The notes under the pieces are model-generated. The model was not told the origin of the DNA. It was given only the letters and a program-made list of their open reading frames with translations, and ran no database searches. The position numbers and the translations under genes are program-made. Below, piece by piece: positions 44,301 through 52,610 of a stretch of DNA of 64,000 bases (positions are counted from its first letter, which is position 1; each line of letters opens with the position of its first letter). Source of the DNA: Pseudoclavibacter terrae (lineage in GTDB: Bacteria > Actinomycetota > Actinomycetes > Actinomycetales > Microbacteriaceae). The stretch is taken from contig NZ_WBJX01000008.1 in NCBI RefSeq assembly GCF_008831075.1, positions 43,562 through 107,561 of the forward strand, in the 5' to 3' direction.

Positions 44301-46099
44301 TCTTCATCGACCCGAACCCGCATGCGGCCGCGACGTTTGTCGAGCGCCAGCGGCTCTTCGACCTGCCCGGCTCGTCGTGGGACGACTTCGACCGCAGCGT
44401 CATCTCCGAGGGCGGTGGGGTGTTCCCGCTCACGCAGAAGTCCATCCCGGTGACACCCCAGATGCGGGAGGCGCTCGGCCTGGAGGGCGACGTGCAGCGC
44501 GTCACCCCGCTCGAGCTGAAGAAGGCGATGCTGCTCGCCCCCGTCGACCTGCTGTGGAACGGCGCGATCGGCACGTACATCAAGGCGAGCGACGAAACGA
44601 ACGCCGAGATTGGCGACCGCGGCAACGACGCGATCCGCGTCGACGGCCGTGAGCTGCGGCTGAAGGTCGTCGGCGAGGGCGGCAACCTCGGCGTCAGCCA
44701 ACGCGGCCGCATCGAAGCCGCACTATCGGGCGTGAGCCTGAACACCGACGCCATCGACAACTCCGCCGGGGTCGGCACTTCCGACCGCGAGGTGAACATC
44801 AAGATCCTTCTCGGTGCGGTCGAGCGCGACGGGCGCCTCGACCGTGAGGCGCGCAACGAGGTGCTGCGCGCCATGACGGATGAGGTCGCGGCGAAGGTGC
44901 TGCGCGACAACTACGAGCAGAACGTGCTGCTCGGCAACTCGCGTGCGAACGCGGCCGAGATGCTGCCGTCGCACAAGCGCCTCATCGCGTGGCTCGAGGA
45001 GCGGGACGAGCTCGACCGCGACCTGGAGTTCCTGCCGTCGAACGCCGAGATCAAGCGGCGCATCGAGGAGGGGCGCGGGCTCACGCGGCCCGAGTTCTCG
45101 GTGCTCGTCGCCTACGCGAAGCTCGCCCTCAAGAGCGACCTGGCCTCCACCGACCTGGCAGACGACCCCTGGTTCGCGAACACCCTCGCCGAGTACTTCC
45201 CGGCCGAGGTGCGCGAGCAGTACGCCGACGACCTGCACGCGCATCCGCTGCGCCAGGAGATCGTCGTCAACGACGTCGTGAACTCGATGGTCAACCGGGG
45301 CGGCATCACGTTCGCCTACCGGGCCGCCGACGAGACGGGAGCCACGAGCGAGGAGATCGCGCGGGCCTACGTCGCCGCACGCGAGATCTTCGACCTGCGC
45401 GGGTTCGTCGTCGAGATCGAGGCGACCGACAACGCCGTCTCGACGGCCACGCAGACCGAGCTGTACCTCGGCTTCCGCCGCCTGCTCGACCGCGCCACCC
45501 GCTGGTTCGTGCAGCACCGCCCCGACCGCATCGACGTGGGCGAGGAGATCACGCGCTTCAGAGCTCCGGTCGCGCAGTTCGCGTCGCGGATGGGCGAGCT
45601 GCAGCAGGGCGTGGAGCGCGAGCGCTTCGACGCTCGCGTGGCCGAGTTCGAGGAAGCGGGCGTGCCCCGTTCCCTCGCGCTGCGCGGGGCCGGGCTGCTC
45701 GAGCTCATGCCCCTGCTCGACATCATCGAGCGGGCGGGCAGCGAAGGCTGGGACCTCGAGGAGTTCGCGGGCGTCTACTACTCGCTCTCGGCCAGGGTCA
45801 GCTTCGACGACATGCTCACGCGCGTCACGGCGCTGCCGCAGGACGACCGCTGGGGCTCCATGGCGCGGGCCGCGATGCGCGACGACCTGTACGCCGTCAT
45901 GGTCGAGCTCGCCGCATCCGTCATCTCGCAGACCGAGCCAGCCGAGCCGGACACCCGGGTCGACGCGTGGATCGCCGAGCTCGGCCCCACCGCGACCCGC
46001 GCGCTCGGCGAGGCATCGGATGCGGTGCACGCGGGCGACGACACGGGCCTCGCCACGCTGTCGGTCGCGCTGCGCCGCCTCCGCTCGCTCGTACGCTAG
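41321..46099 (+). CDS. gdh: NAD-specific glutamate dehydrogenase, large (L-180) class
   Basis: Oxidatively deaminates glutamate to 2-oxoglutarate and ammonia. At 1592 residues it matches the giant bacterial class: N-terminal ACT-like domains (about 60-450), a helical region, the catalytic core with GGLRWSDRREDFRTE and TGSKGGFF (Lys830), then the Rossmann part (VVGVGDMSGDVFGNGML) and a helical C-terminus. It would regenerate 2-oxoglutarate for the neighbouring aminotransferase. Oddity: codons before about 43.18 kb use many A/T third positions, as in the catabolic genes upstream, whereas from there to the stop nearly every codon ends in G or C, suggesting a recombinant gene. Confidence 0.94.
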   Translation: MTKEAAHHPLHETLADVDPALREGLEHLIGPIAAEGLGARQPRDIVGAAASARRQANQRSTGETLLSIFTPTLQDDGWTSRRTVINICTPDAPFLVDSITAAIGRQGFTVQSLVHPVLSVRRDAEGVVLEMNAPDGVPESWMHLEIDRIPTPEGRAALEEHLRKVLADVHAAVTDWTPMHRTCLDLVGELRAGRLANVDGGEVAATLEFLTWLAQGNFTFLGYREYALDSSAGEGEVLRALPATGLGILRDSPASVTLLTPEAQRTAREPRLLTITKANSRATVHRDVYLDYIGIRTFDDQGNVTGERRFLGLFTSITYAASVTTLPIIAAKVRAILDASGFPADSHSGKDLLQVLEQYPRDELFQSPAELLLEVARQVTKLPKRGRPKIFVRPDEFGRFVSAIIYLPRDRYNTSVRLRIEELLRTTFGASQVDHATKVGDSPLAQLHFIVRAQDGSTLASITEPRLQSQLERAIKSWDEGLVDALHQSYDEERAAVLLSRYASAFPAGYKEAVPPQDAVSDIELLENLDDTSDFAVHLYEPHKHEGGKRYFTLVSRTEYPLTQVLPVLTDLGVGVVDERPYAVILHDGSVLHVSDFGLTASRHAAWGDAAWGAEFEAAFSAVWSGESETDRLNSLVLLGGLRWRQIVILRAISMYLRQIGATFSVEYIEQALIENPAIAADIVRLFEAKFDPELVGDRDAELVTLTERLLAALDDVASLDHDRILRSMIGIVDATWRTNFYQVDEAGKPKHWVSMKLDCTRVPGLPKPHPMAEIWVYSPEVEGVHLRFGRVARGGLRWSDRREDFRTEVLGLVKAQMVKNAVIVPTGSKGGFFAKQLPAPSDRGAWLEAGKSAYRTFIRGLLDITDNREGGEIVPPANVVRHDGDDPYLVVAADKGTASFSDIANGISESYDFWLADAFASGGSAGYDHKGMGITARGAWESVKRHFRELGHDTQTQDFTVVGVGDMSGDVFGNGMLRSEHIRLVAAFDHRHIFIDPNPHAAATFVERQRLFDLPGSSWDDFDRSVISEGGGVFPLTQKSIPVTPQMREALGLEGDVQRVTPLELKKAMLLAPVDLLWNGAIGTYIKASDETNAEIGDRGNDAIRVDGRELRLKVVGEGGNLGVSQRGRIEAALSGVSLNTDAIDNSAGVGTSDREVNIKILLGAVERDGRLDREARNEVLRAMTDEVAAKVLRDNYEQNVLLGNSRANAAEMLPSHKRLIAWLEERDELDRDLEFLPSNAEIKRRIEEGRGLTRPEFSVLVAYAKLALKSDLASTDLADDPWFANTLAEYFPAEVREQYADDLHAHPLRQEIVVNDVVNSMVNRGGITFAYRAADETGATSEEIARAYVAAREIFDLRGFVVEIEATDNAVSTATQTELYLGFRRLLDRATRWFVQHRPDRIDVGEEITRFRAPVAQFASRMGELQQGVERERFDARVAEFEEAGVPRSLALRGAGLLELMPLLDIIERAGSEGWDLEEFAGVYYSLSARVSFDDMLTRVTALPQDDRWGSMARAAMRDDLYAVMVELAASVISQTEPAEPDTRVDAWIAELGPTATRALGEASDAVHAGDDTGLATLSVALRRLRSLVR

Positions 46100-46233
46100 G
46101 GGTGAGCGTGTCTCTGCGGCGGCGCGGGGCATTCCAGAGCGGGCGCTGTCACGAGATAGTCTCGTTCCGGGGCGAACGGTTCGGTCGGTTCCGTCGAACG
46201 ATGAGCATGGCGCTTCAAGAATTGCTCTGAGTA

Positions 46234-46243
46234 GAAATGACAC
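46234..46243. promoter_or_regulatory. Repeated motif GAAATGACAC, candidate RpiR site (copy 1)
   Basis: GTAGAAATGACACATGG occurs 35-45 bp before the RpiR start. A near copy, GTTGAAATGACACTTAG, occurs at 47174-47190 just after the same gene. Ten central bases are identical. Position on both sides of a regulator gene suggests an operator. Confidence 0.35.
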
Positions 46244-46277
46244 ATGGAGCGTCAAACTTGTAGCAGGTGGAGACGAC

Positions 46278-47141
46278 GTGACGGAAGATCAGCGTGAAGA
46301 CATCGGTGCCTGGGTGCAGAGTCTTGTCAGCTCGACCGCGCTCACGCCCAAGGCTCAGGAAGTACTACGCGCTCTTGAAGTAAATCCTCGCCTTGCATCG
46401 TACGGTTCGGTTCGGGCAGTGGCCGAGAAGGCCGGCGTGAGTATTGGCACGGTCTCCCGAACCGCTCAGTCGCTCGGCTACCTCGGATGGCCAGCTCTCC
46501 AGCAGGAACTTCGCGCGCGCTACCTCTCATCACTCAGTGCGACTGGCCTCGCGGCGCAACGTCAGAGTGGGCAAGAGCAGCCCATGCTTGCTTCGATTAC
46601 ACGTGACCAGGTGAACCTCGCTTCAGTGCTGCACTCAATTGGCATGGAGCAGATCACCCGGACCGCCCGCCGACTGGCAGCGAGCCGTCGCATCATCGTC
46701 TTAGCTCGTGGAAGCTATGCCGGCGTCGGAATGATCTTCGCGCATGGCTGCTCCTTGAACGGATACGATGCCCGGCTCATTATGGACGAAGCCCAGGTAC
46801 CGAACACGTTGGCCACTCTCACCTCAGAAGATCTGGTCGTCGTCATCAGCTTCTGGCGCCTCTACGAAAGCGCTTATCGAGCCATTCAAGCGTGTGATGC
46901 ACGCGGTATCCCGATCGTCCTTCTCACGGAGACAGTGACCCGCGAGATCGAAGAACAGTGCTCCGAATGCATCAAGGTTCCGACGGAGGGCATCGGTTTC
47001 TCGCCATCGCTCACGAGCGCAACAGCGGTAGTGCACGGACTCATTGCCGAACTCGTCGCAGTCGACCCATCGCGCGCGACGACGGCCATTGAACAAGCCG
47101 AGCTCGAATGGGATCGCTTTGACCTGTTCAGGCGCTTCTAA
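46278..47141 (+). CDS. RpiR-family regulator (HTH plus SIS domain)
   Basis: N-terminal HTH_6 domain (about 25-75: VRAVAEKAGVSIGTVSRTAQ) followed by a SIS domain (about 120-255) with ARGSYAGVGMIFAHG in the sugar-phosphate-type pocket and VVVISFWR. It probably senses a phosphorylated sugar or another anionic metabolite. GTG 46278 was chosen for its GGTGGAG site 6 bp upstream; the open frame extends into the gdh end. Next to an amidohydrolase/MHS transporter pair, which it may control. Confidence 0.87.
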   Translation: MTEDQREDIGAWVQSLVSSTALTPKAQEVLRALEVNPRLASYGSVRAVAEKAGVSIGTVSRTAQSLGYLGWPALQQELRARYLSSLSATGLAAQRQSGQEQPMLASITRDQVNLASVLHSIGMEQITRTARRLAASRRIIVLARGSYAGVGMIFAHGCSLNGYDARLIMDEAQVPNTLATLTSEDLVVVISFWRLYESAYRAIQACDARGIPIVLLTETVTREIEEQCSECIKVPTEGIGFSPSLTSATAVVHGLIAELVAVDPSRATTAIEQAELEWDRFDLFRRF

Positions 47142-47632
47142 TTCCCTAGCTCGATTGATGCGATTCAACTCCCGTTGAAATGACACTTAGGGATCATTCG
47201 ATGCCGTGACGCTGCCGTTGTAAGCACGGTGGCGGTGTACTCGCGCTCCTACGCGCTGCATCTTCCGTTCAGGCGCCAGGGTAGCCACCTTCGGGGCGAC
47301 GTGAGGGTGTCCAAGTCTGTCAAGGCTGCTTGAAACCACCCGTCCTGAGGGGGCATGCGCAGCGCCTCCGCGGCCACCGACGACGACGCTTGGTTCCGCA
47401 AGCGTCTTGAGTTTGTGCCCCGGCTCTGCCTTCGATCGTGCAGCACGTGCGTTGCGAGCTTGCTGTATGACAGTATTACGACAAAATACAGATCAATTTC
47501 TGCCTGCCTCTTGCAAGTTTTGTTTCATCAGGTCTAGCTTGTAACCAACGACGCGGGATGGTCTCGGGATAACTGAAGGCACCTGCCGCTCCGAGCACTC
47601 TCACCACCGCAATGAGGCGAATGGGGTACAGA
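47142..47632. other. 490-bp intergenic region
   Basis: No convincing gene. It holds the second GAAATGACAC motif at 47177-47186 and a markedly A/T-rich stretch at about 47461-47535, unusual for this genome, which is the likely promoter region of the amidohydrolase operon. No terminator hairpin was identified. Confidence 0.5.
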
Positions 47633-49156
47633 ATGGCGACGCTCACCAACGGCTCGGCCGAGCTCTCACGGCTGCGGAAGTTCACCCCGCAGTCGGGGGC
47701 TCCATGGGCGCTGCTGAATGTCACGGTCATCGATGGCACTGGCGGGCCAGCCTTCGGGCCGACACATGTCGTCATCCGTGACAGCCGGATCCTCAGCGTT
47801 ACAAACAAGCACGATTCGTTTGGCGGTCTCGCTAGTGGCGACTACAGCGCCGTACAACCCAGCGGGGTCCGCGAGGAGCACTGTTTCGATCTTGACGGGG
47901 CGTACGTACTCCCCGGATTCATCGATGCGCACGCACACGTTGGCGCACCGGACCAGGTCGAGACCGTCGACTACGTCTACAAGCTCTGGCTCGCCCACGG
48001 CATCACCCGCGTGCGCGAAGTTGGGTCGCTCGGGATCCCCTTCGACCAGATGCGCGAGGCGGCAATCCGCTCCCGCTCCGGGGAACTTCTCGCGCCGAGC
48101 ATTCATCCCTACCTCGCGTTTGGCGCAGAGAGCGATGAGCCAGTCACCTCAGAGAAAACTGCGAGGCAATGGGTAGCTCGAGCACGTGAGCGCGGCGCCG
48201 AAGGAGTCAAGTTCTTCGGCGCCGCCCCCGCCCTCTTCAAGGGCGCCCTGGAAGAGACGCGCGCCCTGGGAATGGGGTCGGCCTGCCACCATTCTCAGCA
48301 ATCCACACCACGCGCTAACGCACTCATGACGGCGCGCTGGGGGCTCGGCAGCATCGAGCACTCCTACGGTCAGGCGGAAGTCATGTATCGCGACCGTCTG
48401 CTCCCCGCGACCCCAGCTGATTACAACTACTCGGATGAGCGGACCCGATTCGCCGAAGCCGGAAAGCTCTGGACTCAGGGGGCGGGTCCAAGCGACCCCG
48501 CATGGTCAGACTTCCTGGACGAACTTATTGCCTTGGATACGACCCTCGTGCCGACATTCACTGTCTACAGTGCAGCTCGCGACGCAGAACGCGCACGGAA
48601 TCGCGACTGGGTCGCCGACTATGTGTCTCCTCAGCTGGCACGCTTCTTCACCCCTTGCGATCACCGGCACGGCTCGTTCTTCGGTAACTGGGGAACTGAG
48701 GAAGAAGTGGCGTGGAAGGGCAACTACAAAGTCTGGATGCAGTTCGTTCGTGACTTCTCCCTCCGTGGTGGTCGTGTCTGCATCGGAAGCGATCCGGGGT
48801 TCATTCACTCGCACTACGGCTTCTCCTTCGTCGATGAGCTGGAGCTGATGCGTGAGGCAGGGATGCAGCCGCTCGAGGTCATCTCAGCTGCGACGCTGCG
48901 CGGAGCCGAACTCCTGGGCATCGAAGGGGAGGTTGGGACCGTAGAGGCGAACAAGATCGCGGACCTCATCGTTCTCGAGGAGAACCCCCTCCGCAACTTC
49001 AAGGTGCTCTACGGCAACGGACACCTGATCTCCGACTCTGCTGGAAATCAACGCCGCACCGGAGGCATCGACGTGACCATTCGCAACGGCCAGGTCATCG
49101 ACAGCCGCGACCTTCTGCGTCAAGTCCGCGACACCGTTCGCGATCTCCGCAACTAA
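47633..49156 (+). CDS. Amidohydrolase-family protein
   Basis: Metal-dependent TIM-barrel hydrolase resembling imidazolonepropionase/prolidase-like amidohydrolases. The metal pair is His100 and His102 in GFIDAHAHV, and a carboxylated-Lys-like position follows in GAEGVKFFGAAP. Further His residues occur in ACHHSQQ and IEHSYG. The late Asp is in CIGSDPGF. ATG 47633 follows GGGG at good spacing; ATGs at 47612 and 47621 are alternatives. It lies 56 bp before an MHS transporter. It probably hydrolyses a cyclic amide, imide or related C-N bond; substrate unknown. Confidence 0.82.
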   Translation: MATLTNGSAELSRLRKFTPQSGAPWALLNVTVIDGTGGPAFGPTHVVIRDSRILSVTNKHDSFGGLASGDYSAVQPSGVREEHCFDLDGAYVLPGFIDAHAHVGAPDQVETVDYVYKLWLAHGITRVREVGSLGIPFDQMREAAIRSRSGELLAPSIHPYLAFGAESDEPVTSEKTARQWVARARERGAEGVKFFGAAPALFKGALEETRALGMGSACHHSQQSTPRANALMTARWGLGSIEHSYGQAEVMYRDRLLPATPADYNYSDERTRFAEAGKLWTQGAGPSDPAWSDFLDELIALDTTLVPTFTVYSAARDAERARNRDWVADYVSPQLARFFTPCDHRHGSFFGNWGTEEEVAWKGNYKVWMQFVRDFSLRGGRVCIGSDPGFIHSHYGFSFVDELELMREAGMQPLEVISAATLRGAELLGIEGEVGTVEANKIADLIVLEENPLRNFKVLYGNGHLISDSAGNQRRTGGIDVTIRNGQVIDSRDLLRQVRDTVRDLRN

Positions 49157-49212
49157 GCGAGCAAGACTCCCGCCAACCGAGACGGGTGCAGCTCAGAACG
49201 AAAAGGGAAACC

Positions 49213-50532
49213 ATGTCAACCACGCACAGCACTCGACGAGGCAGCATTAAGCCGCTCATCGCCGGTTCGTTCGGCAACTTCGTCGAATGGTACGACTGGG
49301 GCATCTTCGCGGTGCTCGCAACGGTCTTCTCCACCCAGATCTTCCACGGAGAGTCTGACTTCGCATCGCTTCTGCAAACATTCACGACGTTCGCGGTCGG
49401 CTTTGCTGCGCGCCCGATCGGCGCCGTCTTGCTGTCGCCACTCGGGGACAGAGTTGGGCGAAAACGCCTCCTCTCCATCGCTATCCTCATGATGTCCGCA
49501 GGCAGCCTCGTCCTCGCCATCACGCCCACCTACGAGGCGATCGGCGTGTTCTCGCCCATCATTTTCGTACTTGCACGCATCGCGCAGGGAATCTCCGCGG
49601 GCGCCGAGTTTCAGAGTGGCTCAAGCTTCGTGGTGGAGCATGCGCCGGCTAATCGCCGAGGACTCTTCGGATCGATCACGCTCTTCACCTGCGTGCTCGG
49701 GACGCTCGGAGCTACAGCCACGGGCGTCATCGTCACTCAAGTGTTCGACCCGGAAACGCTCGCAGCATGGGGTTGGCGCGTTCCCTTCCTGCTTGGAGCT
49801 GTCTTCGGATTGGTCGGGCTCTACCTTCGCACCAGCGCCGAAGAAACCCCGACCTTCCAAGCCGTCTCCGAGCGCAACGAGATCGTGCGGTCACCAATCA
49901 AGGAAGTCTTCAAGAGTCACAAGCTCACAATGCTGCGCATCTTCGCGATCTCGAGCTACACGGGTGCCTACTACCTCTGGACCGTCTTCCTGCCCACGTA
50001 CGCACATCTCGCAGCAGGACTCCCCCTCGAGCAGACACTCCTCGGCGGCACCATCTCACTCGTGATCATGGCCATCGCTATTCCGATCTTTGGCGGACTT
50101 TCCGACAAGATCGGACGAAAGCCACTGCTGCTCACGCACTTCTTCGGCATCGCGATCCTCGCCTATCCGCTGCTCTGGCTCCTGGAGACCCCAAGCTTCG
50201 GCCTCTTCCTTGTCGTTGACATTGTCGGCTGCCTGTTCGTGGCACTGACCTCCGCAACGCAAGCGACGGTCTACTCCGAGATCTCTCATGCCGACATTCG
50301 CAATACCGTCATCGGCCTGCCCTACAGCATCTCTGCTGCACTCATCGGCGGAACAATGCCACTGGTCGCCACCGCGCTGCTCGCCGCCGGTAACGGCATC
50401 AACGTCGCCTTTATCGTCATCGGGCTGGCCCTCTTCGGTGGAATTGTGGTGATTTTCATGCCAGAGCCTAAGGGGCGATCGCTTGACATCACTTCGTCAA
50501 ACCCGGTGGTCGAGCCGCAACTCGCCCAATAA
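49213..50532 (+). CDS. MFS transporter, MHS family
   Basis: Second MHS symporter of the window. Helix 1 reads IAGSFGNFVEWYDWGIFA, LLSPLGDRVGRKRLL is motif A, and ARIAQGISAGAEFQSG marks helix 4. AAGGGA lies before ATG 49213. It follows the amidohydrolase and should import its substrate. Length 439 is normal. It differs enough from the transporter at 39684 to suggest an independent origin rather than a recent duplication. Confidence 0.9.
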   Translation: MSTTHSTRRGSIKPLIAGSFGNFVEWYDWGIFAVLATVFSTQIFHGESDFASLLQTFTTFAVGFAARPIGAVLLSPLGDRVGRKRLLSIAILMMSAGSLVLAITPTYEAIGVFSPIIFVLARIAQGISAGAEFQSGSSFVVEHAPANRRGLFGSITLFTCVLGTLGATATGVIVTQVFDPETLAAWGWRVPFLLGAVFGLVGLYLRTSAEETPTFQAVSERNEIVRSPIKEVFKSHKLTMLRIFAISSYTGAYYLWTVFLPTYAHLAAGLPLEQTLLGGTISLVIMAIAIPIFGGLSDKIGRKPLLLTHFFGIAILAYPLLWLLETPSFGLFLVVDIVGCLFVALTSATQATVYSEISHADIRNTVIGLPYSISAALIGGTMPLVATALLAAGNGINVAFIVIGLALFGGIVVIFMPEPKGRSLDITSSNPVVEPQLAQ

Positions 50533-50539
50533 GTACCTG

Positions 50540-50938
50540 ATGATTAGCAATCAGAACACTGAATATTTGCAGTCGTTCCTTTGGCTGCTGGCCCGACCGG
50601 GTAAGCTCTCCGCGGTCGTAGATGAGTACAGGACCACGCGGATTATTGAAGCAGCAGGTTCCTATGGTTTACTAAGAGGTGAGCTGATCATTTGGGACAC
50701 AGATTCCCGGCGGCTTCTCATAACTTCGCTTTGGGACAGCGAAGCATCCTACGAAAGCTGGCTACAGTCATCAGAACGCGTCGTCGTAACACGGCACCTG
50801 CATACACTCCTAGATGAGTCGGAAGGTATGCGCGTCGAAGTTGGGCACATCCGCGAAGAAGTAGAAATAAGTACGCGCCCGATCCCACTGACCGCCGAGG
50901 TGCGGGAGGGGTGTCGAGTGGTGCACAGCGTGAAATAG
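50540..50938 (+). CDS. Small ABM-like (ferredoxin-fold) protein
   Basis: 132 residues with the strand-helix-helix-strand pattern of antibiotic-biosynthesis-monooxygenase-like dimeric alpha/beta barrels: GSYGLLRGELIIWD, then RLLITSLWDSEASYESW and a final strand MRVEVGHIREEVEI. ATG 50540 lies 7 bp after the transporter stop, so it is probably co-transcribed; an earlier ATG would overlap the transporter. No catalytic residues define a reaction. It may be a cofactor-free monooxygenase or a stress/accessory protein. Confidence 0.6.
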   Translation: MISNQNTEYLQSFLWLLARPGKLSAVVDEYRTTRIIEAAGSYGLLRGELIIWDTDSRRLLITSLWDSEASYESWLQSSERVVVTRHLHTLLDESEGMRVEVGHIREEVEISTRPIPLTAEVREGCRVVHSVK

Positions 50939-51240
50939 AGTGCAGCTGGTCTGCTCGTATCTAGACCGGGCGGGCCAGCCGCTCCACGCGGGGAAACGGT
51001 CGTAATCATTCATGCGACAAGCTTGCATAATTTTACTCTTCAGACGCCTCACATCAGTCAGTTCTCGTGACGAGCGCACGTGACCCGCAAGGGCAGTAGG
51101 CAGGCTCATCTGCCACGCCGGTTTCAGGTGATGCTCTTCGGTGCACGCAGCTCGCCAGCTCTCCAAAGCACTGAAATATCTGACCTGCAGGTTCTTCAAG
51201 AGGCGCGAGTGGCCGGCGCAGCCTTGCCAAAGATTGGAGT
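50939..51240. other. 300-bp intergenic region
   Basis: No gene recognised on either strand; frames here lack protein-like composition. It precedes the GntR gene and presumably contains its promoter. No clear palindrome or terminator was seen. Confidence 0.5.
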
Positions 51241-51873
51241 GTGGAGATGACCGGAAAAAAGCCCGTGGTCGAACGGGCAACGAGCGAGGTACGCCGACGC
51301 ATCATTGACGGTCAGTACGCTCACGGTGATTTTCTGCGGGAGGAGCCACTCGTCAAACAACTTGGGGTCAGTCGACACACACTCAGGACTGCTCTCGACA
51401 GACTCGTAGCAGAAGGGTTTCTCGTAAGAGACGCGAACAAAGGTGTGCGCGTTCCTGTGGGAAACGCTGCTGCGATCTTTGATCTACAGAGGGCCCGGAT
51501 CGCCCTTGAAATTGAAGCGACTTGGGGTCTCACGTCGACTGCTTTGACCGGTGCGTGCGAGGTGCCGATCGCGGAACTGCGCGCCTTGGAGGCTCTGGGG
51601 GGCAACGCAGTTGCCCATGCAACTGTTTGCGGGCAAATCCATTGCGCAATGGTGCGCAGTTCTCGAAGCCCCCGTCTAATACGAGCCCACGCGTTGCTGA
51701 GCAACGAACTCCTAGTCGCCAAGATTCCCCTCCTGGCCTGCGGGCCGGTCGGGTGTGGAGATGCGGGATCTCACGCATCTCTCGTATCTCTGGAAGGAAA
51801 GAACTTGGCCCGGGCGCTTCGCGAGCACTTAGAACGTGAACGCAACGCAATTCTTCTTTTACGATCACACTAG
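51241..51873 (+). CDS. GntR-family regulator
   Basis: N-terminal winged helix (about 5-70: EEPLVKQLGVSRHTLRTALDRL) followed by a helical domain that is FCD-like but short and poorly conserved. The usual metal-binding His/Asp pattern is only partly visible (GQIHCAM, GSHASLVSL). GTG 51241 and ATG 51247 are both possible; neither has ideal ribosome-site spacing. Unlike the three regulators of the 20-40 kb region, it lacks their LINEGMLVR core. It likely controls the amidohydrolase module. It is the last gene before the plasmid-like segment. Confidence 0.75.
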   Translation: MEMTGKKPVVERATSEVRRRIIDGQYAHGDFLREEPLVKQLGVSRHTLRTALDRLVAEGFLVRDANKGVRVPVGNAAAIFDLQRARIALEIEATWGLTSTALTGACEVPIAELRALEALGGNAVAHATVCGQIHCAMVRSSRSPRLIRAHALLSNELLVAKIPLLACGPVGCGDAGSHASLVSLEGKNLARALREHLERERNAILLLRSH

Positions 51874-52269
51874 GTTCTGCACTCAGTTCTTCGAAGTGCT
51901 GAACTTCCAGAGTGACCGGACCGCATCGGACGAGCCGCCCCGGCGCGGTCCAGCGTATGCGGCCCGAGCTCGAGAAGAGATTTTTATGCCACATGGTCGC
52001 GAAGAGGAGAGCCCAGGCGCACGCGGTTCTTGCACTCAGTGAGTAGCAGAATCTTGGGAGCTTCTTAGGATCGCGGCCGCAACAATTAGTGCCCCGAGCG
52101 AGCACTACGACCGTGGCCGCACCACGCTCGCTATCTAGGTTTGCCCCTTAGCACTGTCGTGCACATCGCCGCCAACCTCGAACCCGCCACCAAGAATTCC
52201 CCCTCGAAGCCTGACGCCACGACCGCGTATGGGCTCGCCGCCCCGGCAACACTCGGGAAGAACGACGTA
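51874..52269 (+). other. Junction region with a small truncated frame
   Basis: No complete gene. Two similar stretches, GGTTCTGCACTCAGT (51873-51887) and GGTTCTTGCACTCAGT (about 52024-52039), differ by one inserted base and might be remains of a duplication. From GTG 52159 a 53-codon frame runs to TGA 52318 (HIAANLEPATKNSPS, AAPATLGKNDVAAAA), entering the repeat that follows; it looks like the tail of a lost element gene. The border between chromosome and mobile element probably lies in this stretch. Confidence 0.4.
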
Positions 52270-52599
52270 GCAGCCGCCGCGAGGGGGAAGCATCCCCCTC
52301 GCGCACCCCCGCCCAACTGAGGCGCCCGTTCAGGTCGCGAGGGGTGCCGCTGCGCGGCCAGTGCTTGCTGCACACCTGCGGCGCTCGTTTTTTTGCCTGG
52401 AAGCCTGCGGCGATTGTACGGACGCTGCGTGGCGCACAAGCCCGCTGCGCGAGCCAGCTACTCCGAGATTTTCGACCCGCGCTCGCAGGCTCGCTTGTTC
52501 CGGTCCCAAATTCTCTCCACCCGCTGCCCTCCGGGTTGCTGCTCCACTTTTCGTCCTGATCGGCACTGCGTGCCTTCCAGGCAAAAAAACGATGGAGAG
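52270..52599 (+). repeat. Leader-like repeat, copy 1
   Basis: About 325 bp closely matching 53702-54029 along the whole length. It begins with a terminator-like hairpin (GAGGGGGA/TCCCCCTC, 52281-52300). TTTTTTTGCCTGGAAG at 52388-52403 is exactly complementary to CTTCCAGGCAAAAAAA at 52574-52589, so the RNA could close into one large structured loop of about 200 nt. It ends 11 bp before the DUF3560 start, overlapping the place of a promoter or 5' leader. Confidence 0.75.
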
Positions 52600-52610
52600 A
52601 TTGGGAGTAC

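Noticed and set aside
44723..46255. 510-codon minus-strand frame opposite the end of gdh
   Set aside because: Arises from the extreme G/C-ending codons of the second half of gdh.
52344..52559. Plus-strand frame conserved between the two leader repeats
   Set aside because: The conservation spans the whole repeat including non-coding ends, the peptide is low-complexity and both strands are open, so coding is not supported.
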